Below are positions 1 through 6,189 of a stretch of 19,342 bases of DNA, piece by piece. The position numbers and the translations under genes were made by a program. A model generated the notes under the pieces. That model ran no database searches, had not been told where the DNA came from, and saw only the letters and a list, made by a program, of their open reading frames with translations. This DNA is from CAYXTC01 sp964468405 (lineage in GTDB: Bacteria > Patescibacteriota > Minisyncoccia > Minisyncoccales > GWA2-38-27). The first letter of the stretch is position 1, and every line of letters begins with the position of its first letter. Location of the stretch: positions 1 to 19,342 of the forward strand of contig CAYXTC010000010.1 in the NCBI GenBank assembly GCA_964468405.1, given 5' to 3'.

Positions 1-60
1 AATGAGAATTAAATCTCGGAATATCCAGAACAACTTTAAAAAACCAAATTCTATATGTGT

Positions 61-86
61 CCTGTTAATTTGTTAACAGGATTTTT
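61..86 (+). terminator. Rho-independent terminator, plus strand
   Basis: A perfect 8-bp hairpin (arms 61-68 and 73-80, loop TTTG) is followed by ATTTTT. The T-run lies only on the plus-strand side, so it probably ends a plus-strand transcript that enters from left of the window. No coding region longer than about 25 codons is visible in 1-60. Confidence 0.6.
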
Positions 87-94
87 CAAAGAGC

Positions 95-188
95 AAAAAA
101 ACAACCGTGAAGACATCCAATCAAATTCGAAACCTTCACGGTTATTTTTTGATGTCTTCTTTTTATTGCTACATATATTTATGTACTC
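95..188 (-). ncRNA. Putative short structured RNA or attenuated 5' leader
   Basis: Starting about 7 nt downstream of a consensus-like leftward promoter, this stretch would be transcribed as an RNA of about 94 nt. In transcript order it has a 6-bp hairpin (185-180 with 175-170), an A-rich linker, a segment GAAGACATC (159-151), a segment AACCGTGAAG (143-134), then a 15-nt segment (117-103) that can pair with either of them, and finally seven Ts (101-95). The terminator helix is 10 bp and the competing helix 9 bp. They share four bases of the 117-103 segment (112-109). They could be alternatives, as in an attenuator, or coexist in shortened form as an H-type pseudoknot. No coding region is seen in it. 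It could instead be the leader of a gene lying left of the window. I do not recognise a known RNA family. Confidence 0.5.
103..149. terminator. Bidirectional terminator hairpin
   Basis: The 10-bp inverted repeat AACCGTGAAG (103-112) and CTTCACGGTT (134-143) has a 21-nt loop. It is followed by six Ts on the plus strand (144-149 region) and by seven Ts on the minus strand (101-95), so it can stop transcription from both sides. Its inner bases also belong to a competing helix, 109-117 with 151-159. Confidence 0.65.
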
Positions 189-194
189 TACACT

Positions 195-223
195 ATTCTA
201 ATCTTATAAAAATTAGTTGTCAA
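195..223 (-). promoter_or_regulatory. Sigma70-type promoter, leftward
   Basis: On the minus strand a perfect -35 box TTGACA (223-218) is followed after 17 bp by TAGAAT (200-195). The start site would be near 188. It sits just after the tRNA-Thr gene, so the RNA made from it is independent of the rpsB operon. Confidence 0.65.
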
Positions 224-234
224 GGAGGTGAAAG

Positions 235-306
235 AGCCTGAGGCCGGATTTGAACCGGCGACCTACTGTTTACAAAACAGTTGCTCTTCCGCTGAGCTAC
301 TCAGGC
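235..306 (-). tRNA. tRNA-Thr (anticodon UGU)
   Basis: The minus strand folds into a full cloverleaf. The acceptor stem is GCCTGAG (306-300) with CTCAGGC (242-236). The D stem is GCTC/GAGC, the anticodon stem ACTGT/ACAGT with loop TTTGTAA gives anticodon TGT, and the T arm is GCCGG-TTCAAAT-CCGGC. The discriminator base is U and CCA is not encoded. The 5' base lies directly after the TAG stop of the membrane-protein gene, so the tRNA must be cut out of the rpsB-tsf transcript by RNase P. It decodes ACA, and by wobble probably other threonine codons. Confidence 0.96.
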
Positions 307-603
307 CTAATTCTCTCTTAAATCTTTCCAGAAGTCTTCTGTAAAATTCTTCTCTTCTTCTTTTTTCGGATAGTTTCTCTTTTTCGTTCTTAAGTTCGCA
401 AAAACTATCTTTGCTTTCCCGCCTCCTTTAAGCAGTAAGGTTTTTGCCTTTTCACCGCTTCTTTTTATCTTCTCAGGAAGCATAACTCCTTCCCTGTTCT
501 CTGACTCCGGAAGAGAAGCCAAAACAGATATTTTTCTTAAGACAACAACAAAAATACCGATCAGACTAAGAAAGAGAATAATTGTCGCTGAAAGATAAGA
601 CAT
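307..603 (-). CDS. Hypothetical single-pass membrane protein
   Basis: This 98-residue protein has one hydrophobic helix at about residues 5-23 followed by a basic, highly charged soluble tail rich in Lys, Arg and Glu. I recognise no family. The start codon overlaps the tsf stop as TAATG, which indicates translational coupling, and the stop TAG touches the tRNA-Thr 5' end. The likely topology, from the positive-inside rule, is a short outer N-terminus and a cytoplasmic basic tail. Its place in a translation operon hints at a housekeeping role, but there is no functional evidence in the sequence. Confidence 0.75.
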   Translation of the reverse strand: MSYLSATIILFLSLIGIFVVVLRKISVLASLPESENREGVMLPEKIKRSGEKAKTLLLKGGGKAKIVFANLRTKKRNYPKKEEEKNFTEDFWKDLREN

Positions 604-1187
604 TATATGTTATACCTGGTAAAATCTCCAACAAAAATATTTTCTCCGATCTTGGCTATGTTCTCCTCTATTAACTGCTGTATTGTTTTGCTGTCATCTT
701 TAATCCAAGGCTGTGAGAGCAAAGAGATCTTTTCTTTGTACTTCTTCAACTTCCCTTCTATGACTTGATTAACTACACTCTCTGGCTTGCCGGAATCTTT
801 CACCTGCTCTTGATAAATTTTCTTTTCTCCATCGAGAAACTTTTCAGGGATATCCTCCTCTTTTAAAAACAAGGGGTTCATGGCTGCAATCTGAAGACAG
901 ATTTCGTGAGATAAATCCTGGAACTCCTTCGATCTGGCAACAAAATCTGATTCGCATCTTATCTTTAACAAAACCCCGACTTTCTGATCGGGATGGATAT
1001 AGCTGTCAATAATACCCTGAGCTGCCTCTCTTTCTGACTTTTTCTCTGCTAGTTCTTGTCCCCACTCTCTTAACACGTTCTTTGCTTTTTTAATATCTCC
1101 ATCGGTCTCCTCAAGGGCCTTTTTGCAGTCAGAGATAGAAACACCTGTTTCTTCTCTTAATTGTTTAACCTTGTCTATAGAAACCAT
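603..1187 (-). CDS. tsf: Translation elongation factor Ts
   Basis: EF-Ts is the guanine nucleotide exchange factor that recycles EF-Tu from its GDP to its GTP form. The N-terminal UBA-like module (residues about 1-45, with TGVSISDCKKAL) and the exchange motif around residues 79-83 (ESDFV, matching the TDFV of other EF-Ts proteins, with Asp and Phe at about 81-82) are clear. At 194 residues it is much shorter than the E. coli protein of about 283, like the compact EF-Ts of Thermus, so one core subdomain and the C-terminal module are reduced or missing. I chose the ATG at 1187 because it starts MVSIDKVKQLREETG as homologues do and lies 1 nt after the rpsB stop. An in-frame ATG at 1214 would overlap rpsB. 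The rpsB-tsf order is conserved across bacteria. Confidence 0.96.
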   Translation of the reverse strand: MVSIDKVKQLREETGVSISDCKKALEETDGDIKKAKNVLREWGQELAEKKSEREAAQGIIDSYIHPDQKVGVLLKIRCESDFVARSKEFQDLSHEICLQIAAMNPLFLKEEDIPEKFLDGEKKIYQEQVKDSGKPESVVNQVIEGKLKKYKEKISLLSQPWIKDDSKTIQQLIEENIAKIGENIFVGDFTRYNI

Positions 1188-1188
1188 A

Positions 1189-1905
1189 TTACTGTTTAGG
1201 CTTAGATTTAACAACTGTTTCTTTAACCTTTTCCAGAATATATTTTACAGAACTTATAGCATCGTCGTTTGCAGGAATCGGATAGTCAACAAGGGTGGGA
1301 TCTGTATTAGTGTCAGTAATCGCTATTACTTTTACTCCTTTTTTCTTGGCTTCTTTTACCGCAGAAATATTATTAGCGGTATCTGCTATAAATATCGCGG
1401 CGGGAAGACCTTCCAAATCAACCAGACCACCAAATTTTGTTTCCAGATCTGCTATCTCTTTATCAAACTCCGCCCTCTCTTTTTTGGTGTATTTTTCCAA
1501 CTCTCCTTTTTTTCTTTTCTCCCTTAATTCTTTAAAATAATCTATCCTTTTTTTAATTGTAGAAAAGTTTGTAAATGTACCTCCTAGCCATCTTTCTGTA
1601 ATGTGGGGCAAATCGCATTCTTTCGCCGCCTCTTTAACAATACTCTTCAGCTGAACCTTGGTGCCTACAAAAAGAACCTTTTCACCGTCTGATATTATTT
1701 TATTTATAAAGTTTAGGGCCTCATCTAACTTCTCCTTGGTTTTTTCCAAATCAATAATATGGATATAGTTTCTCATTCCATAGATAAAAGGCTTCATATT
1801 AGGATGAACCTTTGAGGTCTTGTGTCCTAAGTGCAAACCGGCCTCAGCCATTTCCTCCAAGGTTTTCCTCGGGGTTTCTTTTTTTGTTTCTTTGGATGTT
1901 GGCAT
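1189..1905 (-). CDS. rpsB: 30S ribosomal protein S2
   Basis: S2 binds the small subunit late in assembly, at the junction of head and body, and helps recruit S1 where S1 exists. The 238-residue sequence carries family hallmarks: AGLHLGHKTSKVHPNM near residue 22, the YIHIIDLEKT segment near 47, the RWLGGTFTNF motif near 104, and a C-terminal AITDTNTDP stretch. A coiled-coil insertion (about 120-155) is normal for S2. It is the first gene of the minus-strand operon rpsB-tsf-membrane protein-tRNA-Thr. The promoter TTGATC-17-TATATT puts the start site only about 9 nt before the ATG, and no Shine-Dalgarno sequence is present. That leader is too short for the S2-binding mRNA structure known in other bacteria. 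Confidence 0.98.
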   Translation of the reverse strand: MPTSKETKKETPRKTLEEMAEAGLHLGHKTSKVHPNMKPFIYGMRNYIHIIDLEKTKEKLDEALNFINKIISDGEKVLFVGTKVQLKSIVKEAAKECDLPHITERWLGGTFTNFSTIKKRIDYFKELREKRKKGELEKYTKKERAEFDKEIADLETKFGGLVDLEGLPAAIFIADTANNISAVKEAKKKGVKVIAITDTNTDPTLVDYPIPANDDAISSVKYILEKVKETVVKSKPKQ

Positions 1906-1920
1906 ATTACTATAATATAG

Positions 1921-1949
1921 AATATAACATTTTTAACTGACCCGATCAA
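1921..1949 (-). promoter_or_regulatory. rpsB operon promoter
   Basis: On the minus strand TTGATC (1949-1944) and TATATT (1926-1921) are 17 bp apart. The start site falls near 1914, giving a leader of about 9 nt. The -35 box lies in one arm of the inverted repeat ATCAAG-N11-CTTGAT (1945-1967). The other arm contains the -35 box of the divergent rpmE promoter. Confidence 0.55.
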
Positions 1950-1962
1950 GGGTTTTCAATGC

Positions 1963-2004
1963 TTGATTATTTTCTGAAAGATGATATTATAACATTTGTA
2001 TAAT
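1963..2004 (+). promoter_or_regulatory. rpmE-prfA promoter region
   Basis: Two readings are possible. TTGATT (1963-1968), 16 bp, TATTAT (1985-1990) would start transcription near 1997. The perfect -10 box TATAAT (1999-2004), without a good -35, would start near 2011 and leave a leader of only about 7 nt. No Shine-Dalgarno sequence precedes the rpmE ATG in either case. Confidence 0.45.
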
Positions 2005-2017
2005 TAAATACAAGAAT

Positions 2018-2230
2018 ATGAAAAAAGAAATACATCCTAAATACTACAAAAAAGCCAAGGTTCAATGCGCTTGCGGAAACACTTTCACAGTAGGCTCCAC
2101 CAAGGAGTTTGCGGAGACTGAAATCTGTTCTAAGTGCCATCCTTTCTATACTGGTAAAAAGAAAATTATTGACACAATGGGCAGAGTAGAAAAATTCAAA
2201 GAAAGGATGAAAAAAGCCAAGAAAAAATAA
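2018..2230 (+). CDS. rpmE: 50S ribosomal protein L31
   Basis: L31 bridges the large subunit central protuberance and the small subunit head. The 70-residue protein is the zinc-binding type, with four cysteines at 17, 19, 37 and 40 (CAC and CSKC), followed by the typical HPFYTGKKK segment and a basic C-terminal tail. It is followed closely by prfA, an order common in bacteria. Its start ATG lies 13 bp after a TATAAT box, suggesting a very short leader. Confidence 0.97.
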   Translation: MKKEIHPKYYKKAKVQCACGNTFTVGSTKEFAETEICSKCHPFYTGKKKIIDTMGRVEKFKERMKKAKKK

Positions 2231-2247
2231 CTATTCTTTCCGAGCCC

Positions 2248-2271
2248 GCGCTCACGAAAGTGACGCTTTTT
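2248..2271 (+). terminator. Possible intrinsic terminator/attenuator between rpmE and prfA
   Basis: A hairpin of TCAC/GTGA with a GAAA tetraloop, extended by GCG/CGC across a bulged C, is followed by TTTTT just before the prfA ATG at 2276. It could end part of the rpmE transcripts or act as a leader structure of prfA. The stem is short, so read-through is likely. Confidence 0.45.
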
Positions 2272-2275
2272 GGCT

Positions 2276-3319
2276 ATGGCTAATTTGAAACTCATCAAAC
2301 AAGAGTATAACAGTGTCATAGAAAAACTCAATCAGCCCGAGGTGGTTTCAGATAGAAAAAAGTTGGAAGAGCTGGCAAAAAAACAAAAAGACTTATCTCC
2401 TATTGTTGAAGAGATAAAGAATTTGGAAAAAACGCGAAAACAGACCAAAGAAAGCCAAGAGATTATCGATTCTGAGAAAAACCCAGAACTTGTAGCCCTG
2501 GCCAAAGAAGAAATGATTACCTTGGAAGAAAAAGAAAAATCAATAAAAGACAAGATCTATTGCCTTTTAAAAGAAAAAGAAGAGGGTGCCTCCAACCCGG
2601 ATGCTGTTATTGTAGAGATCCGGGCCGGGGCCGGAGGAGACGAAGCCGCTCTTTTTGTGGGAAATCTTTTTAGAATGTATTCTCGTTATGCAGAAAACCA
2701 GGGATGGACTCAAAAGATTCTAAATACCACGTCCACTGAATTAGGCGGGTATAAAGAGGTGGTTTTCGAAATTAAAGACAAAGAGGCCTTCGCTAAAATG
2801 AAATACGAAGGAGGCGTCCACAGAGTTCAAAGAGTTCCAGAGACGGAAAAATCAGGCAGAACCCATACTTCCACTGCCAGCGTAGCCGTGCTACCGAAAG
2901 CAAAGCCACAGGAAATAACTATTAGACCAGACGAGATAAAGATAGACCACTACAAGGCTTCAGGCCCTGGAGGACAAAATGTTAATAAAAGAGAGACCGC
3001 TATCAGAATTACCCATGTCCCCACCGGGGTTGTGGTAGGGTCCCAAACAGAAAGAAATCAACTCCAGAACAAAGAAAACGCTCTGGCCATACTCTCTGCC
3101 CGTTTGTTAGAAAAAAAGAGAGAGAAAGAAGAATCTAAAATAGGAGGAAAAAGGAAAGCCCAAATTGGAACAGCAGACAGATCAGAAAAAATCAGAACCT
3201 ATAACTTCCCTCAAGACAGGGTTACAGACCACAGGATAAAAAAGACCTTCCATAACATTGAACAAATAATGGAAGGCGATTTGGACAAGATAATTGAAGC
3301 CCTAGAAAAAAATCTTTAA
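2276..3319 (+). CDS. prfA: Peptide chain release factor 1
   Basis: RF1 recognises UAA and UAG stop codons and triggers peptide release. Counting from the ATG at 2276 (347 residues), the PxT codon-recognition motif is PET at 188-190 and the catalytic GGQ lies at 232-234, in line with the spacing in E. coli RF1. PxT rather than SPF marks RF1, not RF2. The N-terminal coiled-coil domain (about 1-100) and the GAGGDEAALF segment (about 118-127) are also typical. A TTG six bases upstream is in frame but adds only two residues, and the ATG gives the standard numbering. Its 3' end is only 5 bp from the convergent transglycosylase gene. Confidence 0.97.
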   Translation: MANLKLIKQEYNSVIEKLNQPEVVSDRKKLEELAKKQKDLSPIVEEIKNLEKTRKQTKESQEIIDSEKNPELVALAKEEMITLEEKEKSIKDKIYCLLKEKEEGASNPDAVIVEIRAGAGGDEAALFVGNLFRMYSRYAENQGWTQKILNTTSTELGGYKEVVFEIKDKEAFAKMKYEGGVHRVQRVPETEKSGRTHTSTASVAVLPKAKPQEITIRPDEIKIDHYKASGPGGQNVNKRETAIRITHVPTGVVVGSQTERNQLQNKENALAILSARLLEKKREKEESKIGGKRKAQIGTADRSEKIRTYNFPQDRVTDHRIKKTFHNIEQIMEGDLDKIIEALEKNL

Positions 3320-3324
3320 GAGGA

Positions 3325-4746
3325 CTAACCCGCCCTTTCTAGTTGAGCGATATCTGATTCATATCTATCAACAATATTCATTACGGGATAGCCGTAATCT
3401 CTTTTGTAAATTTCTTTATAGTAAGAATTATACCAGTTAGGTCCTGCAAAATAGGAGAGAACCGCGTTAAACTCGCTGTTATAGCTATGATTGGTAGCCC
3501 CAGAATCTGATAAATAAACTGCGGCTGCCATAAAAGCATCTCTTATATTCCAAGGATCGGGCGCCCTGCCTATAAGGTGCTGGATCCTGTTTTTATACAT
3601 TATCCAAGTTGACGGGATGAACTGGGCCGGTCCCATTGCTCCTCCGTATCCATAACTCATCGGACAAGAAACCGGAGTTTCATAAGGGTCTCTTCCAAGT
3701 TCTTTGGTTATAGCAAGAAACGGAGCGACGTCCCGGGAGGGCTTCATTACGCGCGCTACTGTTTTCCCGTTATAGGCGACAACTCCGCTACCCGTATTTT
3801 TATCTTTTAAATAACACTGGCCTACGTTCTTCCCTATATTAGACTCCTGGGTGAGTACTGCCAAAACAAGCTCTGCTCTGACATTAGTCGTCTTCTCTAC
3901 CTGTTTTGCTATTTCATATGCTTCACCGAAAGTGGGAGCCTCGGGTACTCCTACCATTTCGAATATCCTATTTCTTATTTCTGCGGTTTTCTGCTGTACT
4001 TCCTGCTTTTCACGCAATTGCTGCTGATACTCTTGCTCAGTAAGCGCTAGATAATGTTCCTGCTTCTTTTTCGTCTCAGCATTCTGGGCTTTTTTAACCT
4101 GCTGAAGCTGTACCATTTTTTCTAAATCATTCTTCTCAACATCCAATTCCTCCTTCTTATTCTCGAGGTTTTCTTTCAAACTTTTAATGCTATCCAAAAG
4201 CTCTTTGTTTTTCTTGTTTAACATCTCCAGAGAAACAAGATCGTCAAAGAAATTCGAAAGATCCTCTTCGGCTAATAAAACCTCCACCGGAGATTTTTTA
4301 TTCTGGTAGTGGATCGAGCGCAGGATCCCGCCTAGTTGTCCTTTCTTTTTAGCAATCTCTTGGGTAGTTTTCTCTATCGACTCCGAGGTATCCCCGATCT
4401 GAAGCCCCAAATCCTTGATAATTAAGTTGTTCTGGTAAATCTGATAATCAAGGCTATTGATCCGCTGCCTTAAGGAATAGATTGTGTTCTCAAGAGTTTT
4501 CTTTTCTTGACTGGTCTGGCCGAGCTCCTGCTCAATCTCCGCACTTTGTTCCTGATAATATTTCTCGCATTTTTCAAGCAGTTCGCGGCACTTCTCTTTG
4601 GAAAGATCCTCGCATTCTTTGTCAACTTTATCTATTTGACAAGCCTCGGAAAGATCCTCGCCACCAGAAACAAAAACCGGCAACAATAAAGCCGGCATAA
4701 TAATCAAAGGAATAATGTGTTTAAAGAAACGAGTAAACATCGTCAT
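3325..4746 (-). CDS. Secreted coiled-coil lytic transglycosylase
   Basis: Predicted to cleave the glycan strands of peptidoglycan outside the membrane. Residues 1-27 form a signal peptide or N-terminal anchor. Residues about 60-265 are long coiled coils of the EnvC/PcsB type, rich in Lys, Glu and Gln. Residues about 270-440 are a lysozyme-like SLT/MltB-type domain with the probable catalytic Glu301 (LTQESNIG), the GGAMGPAQFIPSTW block at 368-381 and FAGPNW at 433-438. EnvC/PcsB coiled coils usually regulate separate hydrolases, so a coiled coil fused to its own transglycosylase domain suggests an intramolecular control of cell separation (inference). The ATG overlaps the rplY stop as ATGA, and a second ATG lies two codons later. 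It is the last gene of the ferredoxin-L25-hydrolase operon. Confidence 0.88.
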   Translation of the reverse strand: MTMFTRFFKHIIPLIIMPALLLPVFVSGGEDLSEACQIDKVDKECEDLSKEKCRELLEKCEKYYQEQSAEIEQELGQTSQEKKTLENTIYSLRQRINSLDYQIYQNNLIIKDLGLQIGDTSESIEKTTQEIAKKKGQLGGILRSIHYQNKKSPVEVLLAEEDLSNFFDDLVSLEMLNKKNKELLDSIKSLKENLENKKEELDVEKNDLEKMVQLQQVKKAQNAETKKKQEHYLALTEQEYQQQLREKQEVQQKTAEIRNRIFEMVGVPEAPTFGEAYEIAKQVEKTTNVRAELVLAVLTQESNIGKNVGQCYLKDKNTGSGVVAYNGKTVARVMKPSRDVAPFLAITKELGRDPYETPVSCPMSYGYGGAMGPAQFIPSTWIMYKNRIQHLIGRAPDPWNIRDAFMAAAVYLSDSGATNHSYNSEFNAVLSYFAGPNWYNSYYKEIYKRDYGYPVMNIVDRYESDIAQLERAG

Positions 4747-5423
4747 TTTTTCTCTTCCTCGGGGGATTCCTCGGGTTGCTTCTCTTCCGAGGGCTCTTCA
4801 GAGGGCTCTTCTTCCTCTCCCACCTTCTCTACTTCTTCAACCTTCTCCTCTTCAACTGGCTGCTCTAATTCTTTCTCAACATCCTGAGGAGGAAGAACGT
4901 TGGCCACAATTTCGTCCGGCTCTCTCATTATCTCCACTTCATCAGAGATATTTAGATCTTTTACTAAAATTTCATCATCAAAAGTTTTTAGCGAGCTAAC
5001 GTCAACTTTTATCTCATGGGGTAAATTCTGAGGTAATGCCTTTACTTCTACTTCCTGCATCTCCTCAACCAAGGTTCCTCCCAAATCCTTTACAGCCGGC
5101 GCCTCTCCTTCAAACACTATAGGGACGGTGGCTTCCACTTTCTCCGTTAAAATCGGCTGGTAGAAATCAGCATGAATAAAGTTATCACTTAAGGGGTCTC
5201 TATTTATATCATGGAGTAAAACGGTATGCTTTTTTCCTTCAAGATCAAGGGATATAAGGGTACTTTCACCTGCTTTTTCGTAGATAACTGAAAAATTCTT
5301 AAAATCAACCTGAATAGGCTGTGATTTCACTTTAGGCCCGTATAAGACAGCGGGCAATACGCCTTTTCCACGAAGGGTTTCTGGATTTCCTTTTTCTCTT
5401 TTCTTTGCCTTTAAAGTTAACAT
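4743..5423 (-). CDS. rplY: 50S ribosomal protein L25 (TL5/CTC type)
   Basis: L25 binds 5S rRNA in the large subunit. Residues about 1-90 form the 5S-binding domain (LRGKGVLPAVLYGP near 18-31, LLHDINRDPLSDNFIHADFY near 89-108). Residues about 95-180 form the second beta domain of the long CTC/TL5 form. The last 45 residues are an extremely acidic tail rich in Glu and Pro, a low-complexity extension common in long L25 proteins. The gene starts 1 nt after the ferredoxin stop and its TGA overlaps the start of the transglycosylase gene. The combination of an iron-sulfur protein, a ribosomal protein and a cell-wall enzyme has no obvious shared function. Confidence 0.95.
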   Translation of the reverse strand: MLTLKAKKREKGNPETLRGKGVLPAVLYGPKVKSQPIQVDFKNFSVIYEKAGESTLISLDLEGKKHTVLLHDINRDPLSDNFIHADFYQPILTEKVEATVPIVFEGEAPAVKDLGGTLVEEMQEVEVKALPQNLPHEIKVDVSSLKTFDDEILVKDLNISDEVEIMREPDEIVANVLPPQDVEKELEQPVEEEKVEEVEKVGEEEEPSEEPSEEKQPEESPEEEKK

Positions 5424-5424
5424 T

Positions 5425-5643
5425 TTATTCTTCTATTTGGATAATTTCTACAGGACAACTGTCTGCGGCTGCTTTATTGCATCCCAACTCATCAACTTCC
5501 TTCTCATAAGTATTTTTTTCTGAATTAAACTTGGCTCCCTTGGGCCGGGCTTTACTGCCTTCGGCTATTTCCCATTCCGAGGGACAGGCAGCCACACAGG
5601 CCCCGCAATTAATACATTTATCGTGTTTTTGGATAATTTTCAT
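5425..5643 (-). CDS. Mono-cluster [4Fe-4S] ferredoxin
   Basis: A 72-residue soluble electron carrier. Cys10, Cys13, Cys16 (CINCGAC) and Cys63 (SCP) are the expected ligands of one [4Fe-4S] cluster. Cys20 and Cys55 occupy the positions that form a disulfide in the Thermotoga maritima ferredoxin, to which the arrangement is very similar. No enzyme that obviously uses ferredoxin, such as pyruvate:ferredoxin oxidoreductase, is in the window. A link to acetyl-CoA production upstream of PduL-AckA is an inference only. It is the first gene of a three-gene set with rplY and the transglycosylase. Confidence 0.93.
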   Translation of the reverse strand: MKIIQKHDKCINCGACVAACPSEWEIAEGSKARPKGAKFNSEKNTYEKEVDELGCNKAAADSCPVEIIQIEE

Positions 5644-5693
5644 ATTACAAAATTTATTCGCAAATGCAAACTAATATTTATAAGCACTGCTTT

Positions 5694-6149
5694 TTACCTT
5701 ATAACAAACTCGTTAGAATAAATCTTTTGATCCTCCCTGAACTTCTGCTGAACGCTACAGCCCACACAGGCTGGGATTGCCAAAAGATACTCTCCCCCTA
5801 CTTTGGGAGGAAGATTAATTGCAAAGGCCTTTATCCCAGAAGGATCGATGCATGTTTCTGCCACATCGTCTGAACATTCCTTATAGTTAAATCCATCGTA
5901 GCCGTCGCCTTTCTTTTGAAGATAAAACGGCGAACAAGAGGAAAAGCAAATCTTTTCGTCAGAGGTGTTTTCTATTTTCACCTTAAGCACGTCTTCGCCT
6001 TTTACATACTCTTGTTTGTCAGTGACCACCGTAACCTCCAATCCCTTTTTTGAAACAGAGCTTTCTTTGGTTATTCCCAGGACTAATATTAACACAATCA
6101 GCCCGAACAAGACTAGAGCAAAGAATATTGTGGATTTTTTGGAAAACAT
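5694..6149 (-). CDS. Membrane-anchored extracytoplasmic six-cysteine protein
   Basis: This 151-residue protein has a signal anchor at about residues 7-27 and an outer domain that looks beta-rich, with a segment reading LKVKIENTSDEKICFSS that resembles intracellular proteinase inhibitor (BsuPI-like) or other Ig-like folds. That resemblance is weak and I give no function. Six cysteines (68, 72, 92, 100, 128, 131) lie in the exported part, an even number consistent with three disulfides, which could be made by the membrane DsbA-like protein at 14317-15090 (inference). It has its own promoter, TTGGCA-17-TATAGT, inside the end of the aldolase gene. The start site would be about 5 nt before the ATG. 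Confidence 0.75.
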   Translation of the reverse strand: MFSKKSTIFFALVLFGLIVLILVLGITKESSVSKKGLEVTVVTDKQEYVKGEDVLKVKIENTSDEKICFSSCSPFYLQKKGDGYDGFNYKECSDDVAETCIDPSGIKAFAINLPPKVGGEYLLAIPACVGCSVQQKFREDQKIYSNEFVIR

Positions 6150-6160
6150 TTTCCTAAATC

Positions 6161-6189
6161 ACTATACTATATTTTATTGAAACTGCCAA
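6161..6189 (-). promoter_or_regulatory. Promoter of the six-cysteine protein gene
   Basis: TTGGCA (6189-6184) and TATAGT (6166-6161) are 17 bp apart on the minus strand. The -35 and most of the spacer lie in the aldolase 3' end. The expected start near 6154 gives an almost leaderless message. Confidence 0.5.

Noticed and set aside
221..306. A perfect Shine-Dalgarno-like AAGGAGGTG on the plus strand followed by an open frame
   Set aside because: The frame runs through the antisense of the tRNA-Thr gene and has no protein character. The motif overlaps the -35 box of the leftward promoter.
1123..1540. Plus-strand frames opposite rpsB and tsf
   Set aside because: They are antisense shadows of well-conserved ribosomal genes and have no recognisable family features.
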